From positions 1-34,283 of the forward strand of contig JAFWIE010000060.1 of the NCBI GenBank assembly GCA_017533825.1: a DNA stretch of 34,283 nt. Reading direction: 5' to 3'. The notes under the pieces are model-generated. The model was not told the origin of the DNA and did no database searches. It saw only the letters and a list, made by a program, of their open reading frames with translations. A program made the translations under genes and the position numbers. Shown one piece after another: positions 7,735-16,703 of this stretch; position 1 is the stretch's first letter, and every line of letters starts with the position of its first letter. This DNA comes from Atopobiaceae bacterium. Lineage in GTDB: Bacteria; Actinomycetota; Coriobacteriia; Coriobacteriales; Atopobiaceae.

Positions 7735-9882
7735 TTACGCGTTCGCGCCAAAGATCGCTACGCGCTTGTCGGGCGCGAGGTACATGCCGTCGCCCTCGGT
7801 GATTCCGTACGCGTCATAGAACTCGTCGAACATCTGCACCATCGCGTTCGCGCGCAGGTAGTTGAGCGGGTGCGTGTCGGTTGCAAGGGCGAGGGTGGTT
7901 CCCGCAGGATACACTTGGCACCACAGGTGCGCGTAGTCCTGGAAGAGCTTCGCATAGTCCATGCCGTCGATCTGCTTTGCGCGAGCAAGAATCGCCTGCA
8001 CGCCACAGAGGTCGGCCGCACCCTCAACGCTCTTGTTGTTGCCGTTGACGTACACGCCGTCAGAGATCTGAATGGTGTCGAAGTAATCGACGAGCCGTTG
8101 GCGGCGCTCGAGGAACGCCGTGGCGTCATTGCCCGAGAAGATGGGATTGGGCACGCCGTATGCGTCGAGCTGGCTGCCGAGATAGTCGAATCCGTGGCTC
8201 ACCTCGTGCCCGATAACTGCACCGATGCCTGCGAGCAGCTCCTGCTCACTCATGGAGTCCGTGTACGTGTAGCTCGTCACATACCCAGGCAGGATGTTGA
8301 TGCAGTTGTTGGCGGGGTCATAGAAGCAGTTCATCTCGGTGGCGCGAATCATGCCCCACGGGCCGATGGCCTTCGCGGGCTGGCCGATGAGCGCGCGGTC
8401 GCAGTCGGCGCGGAACCGCCAGATGGTGAGGAGGTTCGAGAAGAGCGTGCCGCCCTGCTCCGTCGGCGTGAGCGAGAGCTTGCTGTAGTCCCAGTAGCCA
8501 CCGTCGGGTTCGAGGATGTTCGCGGTCATGTGGTCAAGCTTCTCGATGGCGCTCTGCTTGGCGGCGTCGCTCATCCACGTGGTCTCGGAGAAGGTTCCCC
8601 GGTACGAGTCGATAAGGTCGTTGGTGAGCTGGGTCAGGCGCTCCTTTGCCGTGGCGCCCAGGACGTCATCGACGTAGACCTTGGCGATGGCGTTGCTCAT
8701 GGTGCCGAGTTTGTTGCACCCCTCGTACGCGCTGGCCTCGGCGTCAGGTACCGGTAGCTTTTGCGCCTCGTAGTAGTCCTTGTACAGGTTCGGGTCGAGG
8801 ATGGGGAAGCAGTCCTTCATCATGGAGAGTGTGACGAAGGTCTTGAGGTTGTCCAGGTTGTCGTTGGTCCACAGGTCGCTGAGCGCGCTCAGCCATTCGG
8901 CCGAACTCACCGTGTAGGCGTCGGACCCATCCACGCCACACTTTGTCAAGAGTGCCTTGATGGGGATGTTGGGACAGAACTTCTCAAGCTCCTCTAGGGT
9001 GAACATCTTGAAGGACGTGCCGTACGCGCCATAGGGCGTGTCGGTCCACTTGCCCGTGTAGTCGCCGTACTTACCCCAAGAGGCCTCGAACGTGAGGTAG
9101 TCGGAGGCGAGGTTTGCCGCCTCCTTCACGTCTGCTGCCCGACCAAGCATCATGAACACGCTGCGGGTCTTGAGGAGCTCGGGGGCGAGTACTATGTTCT
9201 GCATGAGCAGGGCATGCTCGTCGTCGGTGGGCTGGTAATACTCTGCGCCGCCGCTCGCGCCGTCGGCCAAGACGAACTTGGGCAGGATGCTCACGGCGTT
9301 GTGCGCACGCATGTCGTTGGGGCTCACGTACGCGTTGAGCACGGGCACGAAGGGGAAGTCGGCCGAGGAGAGAAGCGCGTTGAGCTCGTCGACGGACTGT
9401 GCGGCCTGAATGCGGTCGTAGTAGGGCTGCACGTCGGAGAGGCCCGTCTGCGCGCGGGCGTCGAGGTCGGAGAGCTGGTTGTAGAAGATGCGCAGCTGGT
9501 CAAGTGCGGGGCTGGTCTTTGATGCGTCCTTGATGAGCTCCGTTACCGAGTTGCTAATCTCGGATTGGGTCTCTGCGATCGGTGTGCCTCCCGTGAGCCC
9601 GTGGTCGGCGATGTAGTCGTAGTTGGTGTACAGGTACAGGTCGTCCTTGAGTTCGGGCCGCTCGATGGGGAGGTTGCCGCCCTCGTTGCTGTTGACCCAG
9701 GGGGAGCCGCCGGTGGCGAACGCAGGTTGGGGTTGGCCGGTTTCGGTGCTGGCCGCCTCGGTGCTGGCGGCCTCGTCCTCGGTGCTGCCCTCCGACGCGC
9801 CGCAGCCCGCCAGTCCAAACACCAGAACAAAGACGAGCAGCCACGACCACAGGGCCGCGCGCTTACGTGCTGGAATCCTCAT
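7735..9882 (-). CDS. M13-family zinc metallopeptidase lipoprotein (PepO/neprilysin type)
   Basis: This 715-residue protein begins with a lipoprotein signal whose lipobox LAGC places the lipidated Cys at 27, followed by an E/S/T-rich linker. It should therefore sit on the outer face of the membrane. The zinc site is GHEVSH (HEVSH at 559-563) with the third ligand in VEGAAD (Glu620, with Asp624), both standard for M13. NAMVQMFDEFYDAY near the end is the usual C-terminal family block. M13 enzymes cut small extracellular peptides. Length fits the family. GGAGAG precedes the ATG. It is separated from the next leftward gene by a hairpin-bearing spacer, so it may have its own promoter. Confidence 0.92.
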   Translation of the reverse strand: MRIPARKRAALWSWLLVFVLVFGLAGCGASEGSTEDEAASTEAASTETGQPQPAFATGGSPWVNSNEGGNLPIERPELKDDLYLYTNYDYIADHGLTGGTPIAETQSEISNSVTELIKDASKTSPALDQLRIFYNQLSDLDARAQTGLSDVQPYYDRIQAAQSVDELNALLSSADFPFVPVLNAYVSPNDMRAHNAVSILPKFVLADGASGGAEYYQPTDDEHALLMQNIVLAPELLKTRSVFMMLGRAADVKEAANLASDYLTFEASWGKYGDYTGKWTDTPYGAYGTSFKMFTLEELEKFCPNIPIKALLTKCGVDGSDAYTVSSAEWLSALSDLWTNDNLDNLKTFVTLSMMKDCFPILDPNLYKDYYEAQKLPVPDAEASAYEGCNKLGTMSNAIAKVYVDDVLGATAKERLTQLTNDLIDSYRGTFSETTWMSDAAKQSAIEKLDHMTANILEPDGGYWDYSKLSLTPTEQGGTLFSNLLTIWRFRADCDRALIGQPAKAIGPWGMIRATEMNCFYDPANNCINILPGYVTSYTYTDSMSEQELLAGIGAVIGHEVSHGFDYLGSQLDAYGVPNPIFSGNDATAFLERRQRLVDYFDTIQISDGVYVNGNNKSVEGAADLCGVQAILARAKQIDGMDYAKLFQDYAHLWCQVYPAGTTLALATDTHPLNYLRANAMVQMFDEFYDAYGITEGDGMYLAPDKRVAIFGANA

Positions 9883-9902
9883 GTCTCTCTCCTCTCAAAA
9901 AA

Positions 9903-9943
9903 GCGACGGGGCACCAAGGGACCGTCCCCAGGTGTCCCGTCGC
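9903..9943. repeat. 13-bp hairpin upstream of the M13 gene
   Basis: GCGACGGGGCACC (9903-9915) pairs with GGTGTCCCGTCGC (9931-9943), with one G-T pair. The loop contains GGGACCGTCCC, itself a small dyad. It lies between the 66-residue membrane protein and the M13 gene, where it may end the upstream transcript. Confidence 0.6.
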
Positions 9944-9985
9944 CCTCAGGGGCTGCAGGAACCGTCCCCTTCGCTCCAATGAAAT

Positions 9986-10186
9986 CTACTTGTCCTTGGG
10001 CTTCCAGGTAAGGGCCTCGGCTATTCCGCCGACGAGGGGGATGACGATGTCGAATGCGCCGAAGGTCATCGGCTCATGCAAGATGAGGTTGCACTTGATG
10101 AACTGGAGTCCGAACCACAGGGCGAACATGCCGACGATGCAGAAGATCAGACGCAGGGCGAAGTTCTCGATATAAAAGCCTTTCAT
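9986..10186 (-). CDS. Small membrane protein of unknown function
   Basis: The 66 residues contain one clear membrane helix (LRLIFCIVGMFALWFGLQFI, about 12-31) and a second hydrophobic stretch (FDIVIPLVGGIAEAL, about 45-59), ending in a basic WKPKDK tail. AAAGGAAAAACC before the ATG is a good ribosome-binding site, which supports expression despite the small size. It is the third gene of a leftward run after the ABC transporter, 73 bases behind the permease. It may be co-transcribed with it, but no functional link can be shown. I recognise no family. Confidence 0.7.
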   Translation of the reverse strand: MKGFYIENFALRLIFCIVGMFALWFGLQFIKCNLILHEPMTFGAFDIVIPLVGGIAEALTWKPKDK

Positions 10187-10259
10187 GGTTTTTCCTTTCT
10201 CTCTTGTCCGGCAGCGGGTGTCGCTGGCGGCTTTTGCGACCGATTGAACGATTCCACGG

Positions 10260-11912
10260 TTATTCGAATACCTCTATGTTCTTTGCGGTGGCGGCGAGGA
10301 GCACACGTCCCAGCACTACGGCCGCAACGACCCCAAGGATGGATAGGATGGGAAAGAACACGATGGGATCGAGCTTCACCACGGGCGTCACCAGGATTGG
10401 CAGCGCGGCGTAGATGAGACCCACGAGCAGGGCGCGCAGCTCGGCGCCCCCTCCCTTGAGCGTCTTTGCGTTGACGTCGCCGTCATTGCCCCAGTCCACG
10501 TTGGGCTGACGGCTCTCGGTCCAGGCGCCGACACATGCCATGAGCCACGACGCACCCAGCGCGAGCACCAGGCCGCTCGCGACGATCACGGGGCTGATGC
10601 CCATCCTCGTGATGAGGAGGAACCCGCCGCTCGCCATGAGCACCAGCGCGATGAGCGCGTTCACGATAAAGCCGCAGAGGACTTTCGCAAGGATTTGCGT
10701 AGCGATGGGGACGGGGATGAACTTGATGTGCGTCCAGTTGGAGCCCTCGCGCGAGATTCCGGTGGCGGCAATCTTGTTGCTGCAGGCACAGAGGGCAAAG
10801 AACATCATGATTGCCACCATGGCAAATCCCGCGGCCGTTGCGTTGACGTTGGGGATATCGCCGATCTTCTCGATGAGCTCACCGATGGAGTCCGAGAAGA
10901 GCATGAAGCCGAACATCACGGGCGAGATAACGAGTGGGTACACCACGTAGTTGAGCAGGACCGAGGAGTTGCGCGTGATCTTGCGCACCTCGGTGGTGAA
11001 GAGTGCCTTGAGCAACGGCGTCTTTTCCTGTGCCGCGTTGCCGGTGTAGGCTGCAGTCTGGCCTGCGCCGGAGGAGAGCTGGGTGACGATGCGCATGTAG
11101 AGCACGCGTGCCACGACCACAAAGATGGCGAACGATGCGAGCGAGAGCAGCACGAAGAGCCAGGTCCCCAGGGGGTCGGCGTGCACGAGGGCGTACACGG
11201 CGAACCCGTAGGCGGGAAACGCCATCACAACGCTGCCCACGCCCGAGCTCATGGTGCCGAGCGCTTGCGCGACGCCTTCCTTGAGGTTTGCCCCGTTTAC
11301 GGCGAAGTACATGAGGACAGAGAGTCCCAGCGAGATGACCGTGGTGATGGTGGTGATGGCGTCTTTGCGACGCACGCGCTTGAATATCGTGGCGACGAGG
11401 ATCGAGATGGTGCCGGCGTATGCGGTAGGCATCAGTGGCGCACAGAGGACCGCCAGGATGTACACGACCCAGTAGCGCATGCCCACACCGGCGGCGATGC
11501 CCCAGCCGGCGAGCGGCCCGGCGATGAAGAGGAACGTCCAGAGGTAGGAGGCCGCCAGGACGCCGAGCGCCTTGGAGAGCACGATTGCGAAGGGCGAGAC
11601 GGGCAGCGGCAGGAGGTCGTTGATGTCCGACGATCCAAAGAACGAGCTGAGTACGGTGGGCAGCGAGAACGCGAACGTGAGCATGCCGCACGCGAGGAAC
11701 AAGACGTTGTAGATGGTCTTGGCGAGGCCGAACCCGCCGACGAGACCGTATGCGGTGTATCCCAGCCAGCCGAGGCCGCCGAGCAGTATGACGGCGATGA
11801 GCGCAGTGCCCGCCATGGCGCCGTTCGCGCCGGTGCGCTTCTCGACGGCGGCGCGGGCACCGCCGATTGACTGCGCAATCTGCAGCCGCGTGAGCAGGAG
11901 GATGCTATTCAT
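10260..11912 (-). CDS. ABC transporter permease
   Basis: This 550-residue integral membrane protein has about twelve hydrophobic segments spread along its length, for example ALIAVILLGGLGWLGYTAYG, AYGFAVYALV and ASGLVLALGASWLMACVGAW. Two cytoplasmic loops are richer in charge. This is the layout of large export permeases that pair with a separate ATPase. Its start overlaps the ATPase gene's end by eight bases, so the two are translationally coupled. The substrate cannot be read; related pairs export drugs, lipids or peptides. No extracellular binding protein is encoded nearby, which supports export over import. Confidence 0.85.
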   Translation of the reverse strand: MNSILLLTRLQIAQSIGGARAAVEKRTGANGAMAGTALIAVILLGGLGWLGYTAYGLVGGFGLAKTIYNVLFLACGMLTFAFSLPTVLSSFFGSSDINDLLPLPVSPFAIVLSKALGVLAASYLWTFLFIAGPLAGWGIAAGVGMRYWVVYILAVLCAPLMPTAYAGTISILVATIFKRVRRKDAITTITTVISLGLSVLMYFAVNGANLKEGVAQALGTMSSGVGSVVMAFPAYGFAVYALVHADPLGTWLFVLLSLASFAIFVVVARVLYMRIVTQLSSGAGQTAAYTGNAAQEKTPLLKALFTTEVRKITRNSSVLLNYVVYPLVISPVMFGFMLFSDSIGELIEKIGDIPNVNATAAGFAMVAIMMFFALCACSNKIAATGISREGSNWTHIKFIPVPIATQILAKVLCGFIVNALIALVLMASGGFLLITRMGISPVIVASGLVLALGASWLMACVGAWTESRQPNVDWGNDGDVNAKTLKGGGAELRALLVGLIYAALPILVTPVVKLDPIVFFPILSILGVVAAVVLGRVLLAATAKNIEVFE

Positions 11913-12630
11913 CTTCTGTCATCTCCAAGAAGATCTGCTCGAGCGAGATGCCGGGATGTGCGGCCTTGAGCTCGTTGAGCGTGCCCTCAAAGAGCTTGTG
12001 TCCGTGGGCGATGATGCAGACTGCGTCGCAAAGCTTGTCGGCCGTCTCGAGCACGTGGGTCGAGAAGAGCACCGAGTTGCCGTGCGCGGCGTGCTCGCGC
12101 ATCATCTCCTTGAGCTCGTAGGCGCCCTTGGGGTCGAGGCCGAGCATGGGCTCGTCGAGAATCCAGACGCTCGGCTCGTGGATGAGCGCGCCGAGCACGT
12201 GTACCTTCTGACGCATGCCGTGGGAGTAGTCGGAGATGCGCGAGCTCAAGGCGTCGTATATCTCGAAGCGCTTGGCGTACTCCTCGATGAAGGGCGCGCG
12301 CTTCTCGACGGGGGTGTCGTAGATGTCGGCCATGAAGGTAAGGTACTCGATGCCCGTGAGGCGCAGGAAGCGGTCGGGGTCGTCGGGCACGTAGGCGAAC
12401 TGGCGCTTGGCCGCGATGCCGTCGGTCGTGATGTCGTGACCGTTGATTGTTATGGTGCCCTCGTCCACGGAGTTCACGCCGCAGATCATCTTGAGCGTGG
12501 TGGACTTGCCGGCGCCGTTGGGGCCAAAGAAGCCCGTGATCTTGCCGTCCTGCACGGTCCACGTGAGGTCGTCGACCGCCTTGACCTCCTTTCCAGCATA
12601 TGTTTTTGATACATGGGTGAGTTCTATCAT
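11905..12630 (-). CDS. ABC transporter ATP-binding protein
   Basis: This 241-residue ATPase has Walker A GPNGAGKST (36-44), a signature loop written YSHGMRQK (about 136-143) in place of the usual LSGGMRQ, Walker B VWILDEP (156-162) and the D-loop GLDP. The switch His is in FSTHVLE. It would power the membrane partner encoded immediately downstream. The ATG at 12630 has TAGGAG upstream. It is divergent from the VanY-type lipoprotein gene, leaving an 86-base shared control region. Confidence 0.93.
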   Translation of the reverse strand: MIELTHVSKTYAGKEVKAVDDLTWTVQDGKITGFFGPNGAGKSTTLKMICGVNSVDEGTITINGHDITTDGIAAKRQFAYVPDDPDRFLRLTGIEYLTFMADIYDTPVEKRAPFIEEYAKRFEIYDALSSRISDYSHGMRQKVHVLGALIHEPSVWILDEPMLGLDPKGAYELKEMMREHAAHGNSVLFSTHVLETADKLCDAVCIIAHGHKLFEGTLNELKAAHPGISLEQIFLEMTEDE

Positions 12631-12716
12631 GCGATTCTCCTATCATCGCCGCTGTTCTTTGTGGATTATGGATATTGTAGTGTAGCAATCGAACAAAGGA
12701 ACTAGGGGTCTCACAT

Positions 12717-13820
12717 ATGAGAAAGACGCTTTCGAGAATGGCCGTATGTGCGGCGACGTGTGTGATTCTCGCCGGATGTGGGGGGAGTCCGGCACCAGCG
12801 CCGACCGCGGACGAACCGCAGGCTGAGCAGACGACCCAGACGACTGCGGCGATCGAGGATGAGCGGGCATCGACGACGAGTGCCACGTCCGGGGACGAGC
12901 AGGCTCAGGGCATCGACTACCTGGCCTTGGTGAACAAGCTCAACCCTTTGCCTGACGGCTGGGAAGACGCGTTGGAAACCGTTCACATGACGAACTCCGT
13001 CGGCGACGATGTGGAGGTCGAGAAGAAGGCCTACGACGCCTACCTCGAGCTGAAGGCCGCTCTTGAGGAGGAGGGCGTCCACGTCGACCTTGACTCGGCG
13101 CGTCGAACCGTTGCGGCGCAGCAGAAGATCATGGACGACTTTACCCAGAAGTACGGTACGGACTACGCAAAGAAGACCGTCGCCACGCCCGGATACTCCG
13201 AACACCACACGGGCCTCGCCCTGGACCTGTACCTCAACATCGACGGCAAGGACATCGTCATGAATGAGGACATGGTGCAGTATCCGGAGGTGTGGGAGAA
13301 GATTCACGCGAAGCTTGCCGACTACGGCTTCATCCTGCGGTACCTTGAGGGCGACGAGCACATCACGGGCTACGGTTACGAGCCTTGGCACATCCGCTAC
13401 CTGGACGACCCGGCCATCGCCAAGGAGATTACGGACAAGGGCATCACCTTCGAGGAGTACAAGGCGGGCAAGACCATGCCGGAGGTGAGCTACGACTACG
13501 GCGAGTCGGATCTCTATACTACCGAGGAGCTCGAGGAAGCGGCAGTTCAGATGAAGTGCGAGTTTGCGACGTTTGAGGACTGCGAGTTGCACAGCCTGCG
13601 CTATGCGGGTGACGAGTGCAATACCAAGGAGAACCTGGACTGGCTGAACAGCCTGGACGAGAACGTGAACTACGCGCAGGTCGTGGAGCTTCTCACGGAC
13701 TTCCACTCACCCGTGGAGGGCGGTGGCGCCTGGGAGGCGGACACCGAGATGAAGGACTATCAGTGGTGGCTGGCACGCGAGGAAGGCAAGGGCTGGCAGC
13801 TGGTGACCTGGGGTTATTAA
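12717..13820 (+). CDS. VanY/D-Ala-D-Ala carboxypeptidase lipoprotein (M15B)
   Basis: This 367-residue protein has a lipobox (ILAGC, Cys21) followed by a disordered E/T-rich linker, then an M15B peptidase domain at about 65-245. The zinc signature SEHHTGLALD (161-170, ligands His163 and Asp170) and EPWHIRY (His225) are intact. Such enzymes trim the terminal D-Ala from peptidoglycan stem peptides at the outer membrane face. A C-terminal extension of about 115 residues (from 252) with YDYGESDLYTTEELEEA is not part of the M15 fold and I cannot assign it. The gene stands alone, divergent from the ABC transporter. Confidence 0.9.
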   Translation: MRKTLSRMAVCAATCVILAGCGGSPAPAPTADEPQAEQTTQTTAAIEDERASTTSATSGDEQAQGIDYLALVNKLNPLPDGWEDALETVHMTNSVGDDVEVEKKAYDAYLELKAALEEEGVHVDLDSARRTVAAQQKIMDDFTQKYGTDYAKKTVATPGYSEHHTGLALDLYLNIDGKDIVMNEDMVQYPEVWEKIHAKLADYGFILRYLEGDEHITGYGYEPWHIRYLDDPAIAKEITDKGITFEEYKAGKTMPEVSYDYGESDLYTTEELEEAAVQMKCEFATFEDCELHSLRYAGDECNTKENLDWLNSLDENVNYAQVVELLTDFHSPVEGGGAWEADTEMKDYQWWLAREEGKGWQLVTWGY

Positions 13821-13862
13821 TCGATAGGGTTGCTCCCGACGCGGAGAGCGCCGAAGGAGAAA

Positions 13863-13918
13863 CGCGAAGGGGATGCTCCCTGTGGGCGAGTTGCCACGCA
13901 GGGAGCATCCCCTTCGCG
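13863..13918 (+). terminator. Long hairpin after the VanY-type gene
   Basis: The arms at 13863-13882 and 13899-13918 are perfectly complementary over 20 bp, containing GGGGATGCTCCCTG and its complement. There is no U-tract. It probably protects or ends the vanY-like transcript. Confidence 0.7.
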
Positions 13919-14022
13919 CATGAATCCTCCACAAGCTGAGACGTGCGCGGAATTGGTGCGTAGTACTAGGTGACTAGAGAAAAACACCCGCACGGAGCGG
14001 GCTCACAGAAGGGACCAAGACC

Positions 14023-14448
14023 ATGAAGAAGAACACCATCGCTACCGCCGCCTGCGCATTCGCCCTCGTCGCCGCTCTTGGAGGCGCCGTGATCGTCTCC
14101 ACCCCGCGCGCCGCGCTCGCGAACGACGGCTCCGAAGCCGCTGCGGTCGCCTGCGACTCCCACTACGAGGGCGAGCGCGTCACCATCGGCGAGGACTGGG
14201 GCCAGCCCGTCTACGCCGAGTGGCACAAGGGCGACAGCGGAAAGTGGTGGGCCACGTTCTGGACCTACAACTACACCAAGGTGTGGGCGGAGCCCGCGCC
14301 GGCCGGCTGTGGCTGGGCGTTCCACGTCTACGACAAGAACGGCGACTTCGTGAACGTCTATCGCTGTGAGGAGAGCAGCGAGTACGGCTTGGTGGGCAAG
14401 GATGGCGTCTCCAGCCACTGGCAGGACGAGAACGGCGTCTGGTACTAA
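14023..14448 (+). CDS. Small secreted protein of unknown function
   Basis: The 141 residues start with a classical signal peptide (MKKNTIATAACAFALVAALG) and a likely signal-peptidase I site after ARAALA-like residues near 33-35. The mature part is about 105 residues, rich in Trp and Tyr (YAEWHKGDSGKWWATFWTYN), with three Cys that could form a disulphide (CDSHYEG, GCGW and YRCEE). It reads as a small beta-rich secreted domain. No family is recognised. GAAGGG precedes the ATG. A strong hairpin follows at 14481-14526, so it is a single-gene unit. Confidence 0.75.
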   Translation: MKKNTIATAACAFALVAALGGAVIVSTPRAALANDGSEAAAVACDSHYEGERVTIGEDWGQPVYAEWHKGDSGKWWATFWTYNYTKVWAEPAPAGCGWAFHVYDKNGDFVNVYRCEESSEYGLVGKDGVSSHWQDENGVWY

Positions 14449-14480
14449 TCAGGTGCGAGCTGGTCAGTCGCATAGCCAAA

Positions 14481-14526
14481 AGCGGCGACCCCTCATGGCG
14501 AGCAGGTGCCATGAGGGGTCGCCGCT
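14481..14526. terminator. Bidirectional hairpin between convergent genes
   Basis: The 19-bp arms at 14481-14499 and 14508-14526 are perfect (AGCGGCGACCCCTCATGGC and complement) around an eight-base loop, followed by CTTT. They sit between the small secreted protein (+) and the phosphatase (-). Confidence 0.8.
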
Positions 14527-14561
14527 CTTTGCGGCCTTCTTGGACCGTCTTTGATACTCGG

Positions 14562-16082
14562 CTATGCGGCCTTATCGAGCTCGACCTCTTCCGGGTAGTC
14601 CACCGCGAGCTGGTCGTAGGCAGCCTTGGTGTCGGTGAGGAGCTTCTGCACGTCGGCGAGAGAGTAGAGCCCGTCGGCGTTGCGCTCGAGACCCTCGAAC
14701 TCCAGGTCGTATGACGCGGGTGCGTTCTCCAGCGAGAGCAGGTCGAGGTTGCGTACCTGCTCGGTCGTCGCGTAGACGTAGCGGATGTTGCAGAGTTGCT
14801 CGCCCTTCTTGCTCTCCCACACCTCAAAGAGGATCTTGCCGCCGATGGGGGTCTTGGTCTCGAGGGTGTCGGGCAGATCGTAGTCCGTCACGCCGAGCGC
14901 ATGCAGCAGGCTCGACTGGTTGGAGTCGTGTCCGCACAGAAACGAGAATCGGCGCCCGTCTTTGCCCAGCTCGTCCGCAATCTCCGAGACGAGCAGATGA
15001 GCGCAGTCCACGCTCACGAGCTTCGAGTTGTAGCGTCGGTCGCCGAAGGCGTTCTTGACCGCTGCGATCTGTTGCCACTGCTCGTAGGTGAGCGGAGTGC
15101 CGAAGGAGGCGTCGGCCAGGTCCTCGGCCTCATAATACTGCAGCGTCAGGGCGTCGGAGAACTGGTTCGCGGTCTTGAGCGAGCCAGAGACGGCCGGCTC
15201 CTCGTCGAGCTCGATCGCATAGGTCGCGTCGCCGGTCTTGAGGTCCGCGACGTCCCCGGCCTTGTATGCCGGCGAGTTCTGGTAGTCGAGAACCTCGGAG
15301 ATGAGGTTGTAGTCCTCCTGCAGGTCCTCGTCGAGGCCCGCAAGGCCCGCGTCACTGCCGAGCGCCGCGATCTCGTCGGTTGCTGCGTCGATGTAGCTGT
15401 CGCTCACGAAGCCGAAGCGGGGCTTGAAGGTCGGGTCACGGCTGTCGTAATCACCGTGATACTCGATGCCGACGTTGGCGACGGGCAGCATGCCCGACGA
15501 GAAGAACTGCGTCGTCGCGAGCGTGCGCTGGCGTGGGTTCGCGTAGAAGCGCACCTCGCCCTCGCCGGGGATGTAGTTCTCGGGGATGAGCTGCTCGCGC
15601 TCAAGCCACTTGCGGAAGAACTCGCCCATGATGGTCTCGGCAACGCCGCCCTTCACGGTGAGCTCGCTGCCGTTTGACGACCACGCGATCCAGTCGTGCG
15701 TCGTGGACCGGGAGAGGGTCTCCATGTCCTTCTCTTGCGGTGCGCGCAGGTTGTGGCGGCTCATGGCGACGACCTGCTTGAGGGTGTAGCCGTCGCGCGG
15801 CTTCCAGGCGTCTGCGTAGGCGGTGCCGGTGGTGGCGGGCTCGGCAGCGGATGCCTCGGTGGCCGTCTTGGTCGTGGTCGTTTCCTCGGTGTCTCCGTCG
15901 GCGCCTTCCTCGGTCGTGGCCACCTCCTTGGCGGCTTCCTCGGTTGTGGCCACTTCCTCGGTGGCGGCTTGATCGTTCTTCGGTGTTGTCTGCTGCGGTG
16001 CGCCGCACCCTACCAGCGGGCCAAGTGCGAGTAGCAGGATCAACAGGCTGATGACGAGCAAGGTGGTTCTTTTCTTCCTCAT
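14562..16082 (-). CDS. Histidine-acid-phosphatase-type lipoprotein
   Basis: This 506-residue protein has a lipobox (LVGC, Cys26) and a low-complexity linker in which the phrase EVATTEEAAK is repeated, then a branch-2 histidine phosphatase domain. MSRHNLRAP supplies the nucleophilic His and phosphate-binding Args (the family motif is RHGxRxP, here with Asn for Gly). FLCGHDSN supplies the HD proton donor pair near residue 400. Members of this branch hydrolyse phosphomonoesters such as phytate or glucose-1-phosphate outside the cell. The substrate here is unknown. AAAGGAG precedes the ATG. The gene faces a repeat-rich spacer. Confidence 0.88.
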   Translation of the reverse strand: MRKKRTTLLVISLLILLLALGPLVGCGAPQQTTPKNDQAATEEVATTEEAAKEVATTEEGADGDTEETTTTKTATEASAAEPATTGTAYADAWKPRDGYTLKQVVAMSRHNLRAPQEKDMETLSRSTTHDWIAWSSNGSELTVKGGVAETIMGEFFRKWLEREQLIPENYIPGEGEVRFYANPRQRTLATTQFFSSGMLPVANVGIEYHGDYDSRDPTFKPRFGFVSDSYIDAATDEIAALGSDAGLAGLDEDLQEDYNLISEVLDYQNSPAYKAGDVADLKTGDATYAIELDEEPAVSGSLKTANQFSDALTLQYYEAEDLADASFGTPLTYEQWQQIAAVKNAFGDRRYNSKLVSVDCAHLLVSEIADELGKDGRRFSFLCGHDSNQSSLLHALGVTDYDLPDTLETKTPIGGKILFEVWESKKGEQLCNIRYVYATTEQVRNLDLLSLENAPASYDLEFEGLERNADGLYSLADVQKLLTDTKAAYDQLAVDYPEEVELDKAA

Positions 16083-16256
16083 GGGACTCCTTTCGAACGA
16101 AGTGCGGGTGGCGCTCTGTCATGTGCATTGTAGCCAATCGCCGCGCCTACTCACGCATCAGCCCGCCATGCCGTCGCGCCCGCACCAGCCCGACCGCCGC
16201 GCCCGCACTATCCCGCCCATGCCGCCGCACCAGCCCGACCGCCGCAGCCGCTCTCG

Positions 16257-16523
16257 CACCAACGTTAATCTCATCCAGATTTGCTGACTTCTGCGTTCGT
16301 GCGGAATGCGTTGGCACGGATTGACGTTGGTGAGGGTGGCCTTGGTTGGCTTTTTCGTTCGCGAGGGTCAATCTGCTGACTTTTGCGTTGGTGGGGGTAG
16401 TTTTGGATGGGATTGGCGGTCGTGTGGCGTGATTGGCCTCACGAACGTTGATCCCCTCCAGACGCACCCTCACAAACGTCAATTTCGTTCACGCGAATCC
16501 ACACCAACGTTGATTTCGTCCAA
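16257..16523. repeat. Cluster of CACCAACGTTGATTTCGTCC-like motifs in both orientations
   Basis: Direct copies begin near 16257, 16440, 16471 and 16502 (the last is CACCAACGTTGATTTCGTCC). Inverted copies include GGATTGACGTTGGTG near 16319. A further direct repeat TGCTGACTTYTGCGTTSGTG occurs at 16282 and 16374. Copies are diverged, so the cluster appears old. Confidence 0.55.
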
Positions 16524-16584
16524 GAGGCGCTGGTGGGCTAGAAAGGAAGCGCGTTGGGACGCGCGAAAGGACATTTCCATCTCA

Positions 16585-16666
16585 GGAAGGGGCCGCCCGG
16601 CCTGCGAATGGGCCGCCATTGCCCGGGAAGGGACCGCCCGGCCTACGAATGGGCCGCCATTGCCCG
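16585..16666. repeat. Two-copy 41-bp tandem repeat
   Basis: Units at 16585-16625 and 16626-16666 are nearly identical (GGAAGGG.CCGCCCGGCCT...CGAATGGGCCGCCATTGCCCG), followed by the start of a third. Confidence 0.85.
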
Positions 16667-16703
16667 GAGAGGGGACGACGACCGCTCATGAGCAGGGGAC
16701 AAG

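Noticed and set aside
7717..8757. Rightward 346-residue open frame
   Set aside because: It lies wholly antisense to the M13 peptidase, which has the full catalytic motifs and a lipoprotein signal.
10695..11870. Rightward 391-residue open frame rich in Glu, Gly and His
   Set aside because: Antisense to the ABC permease; its composition is that of a high-GC shadow frame.
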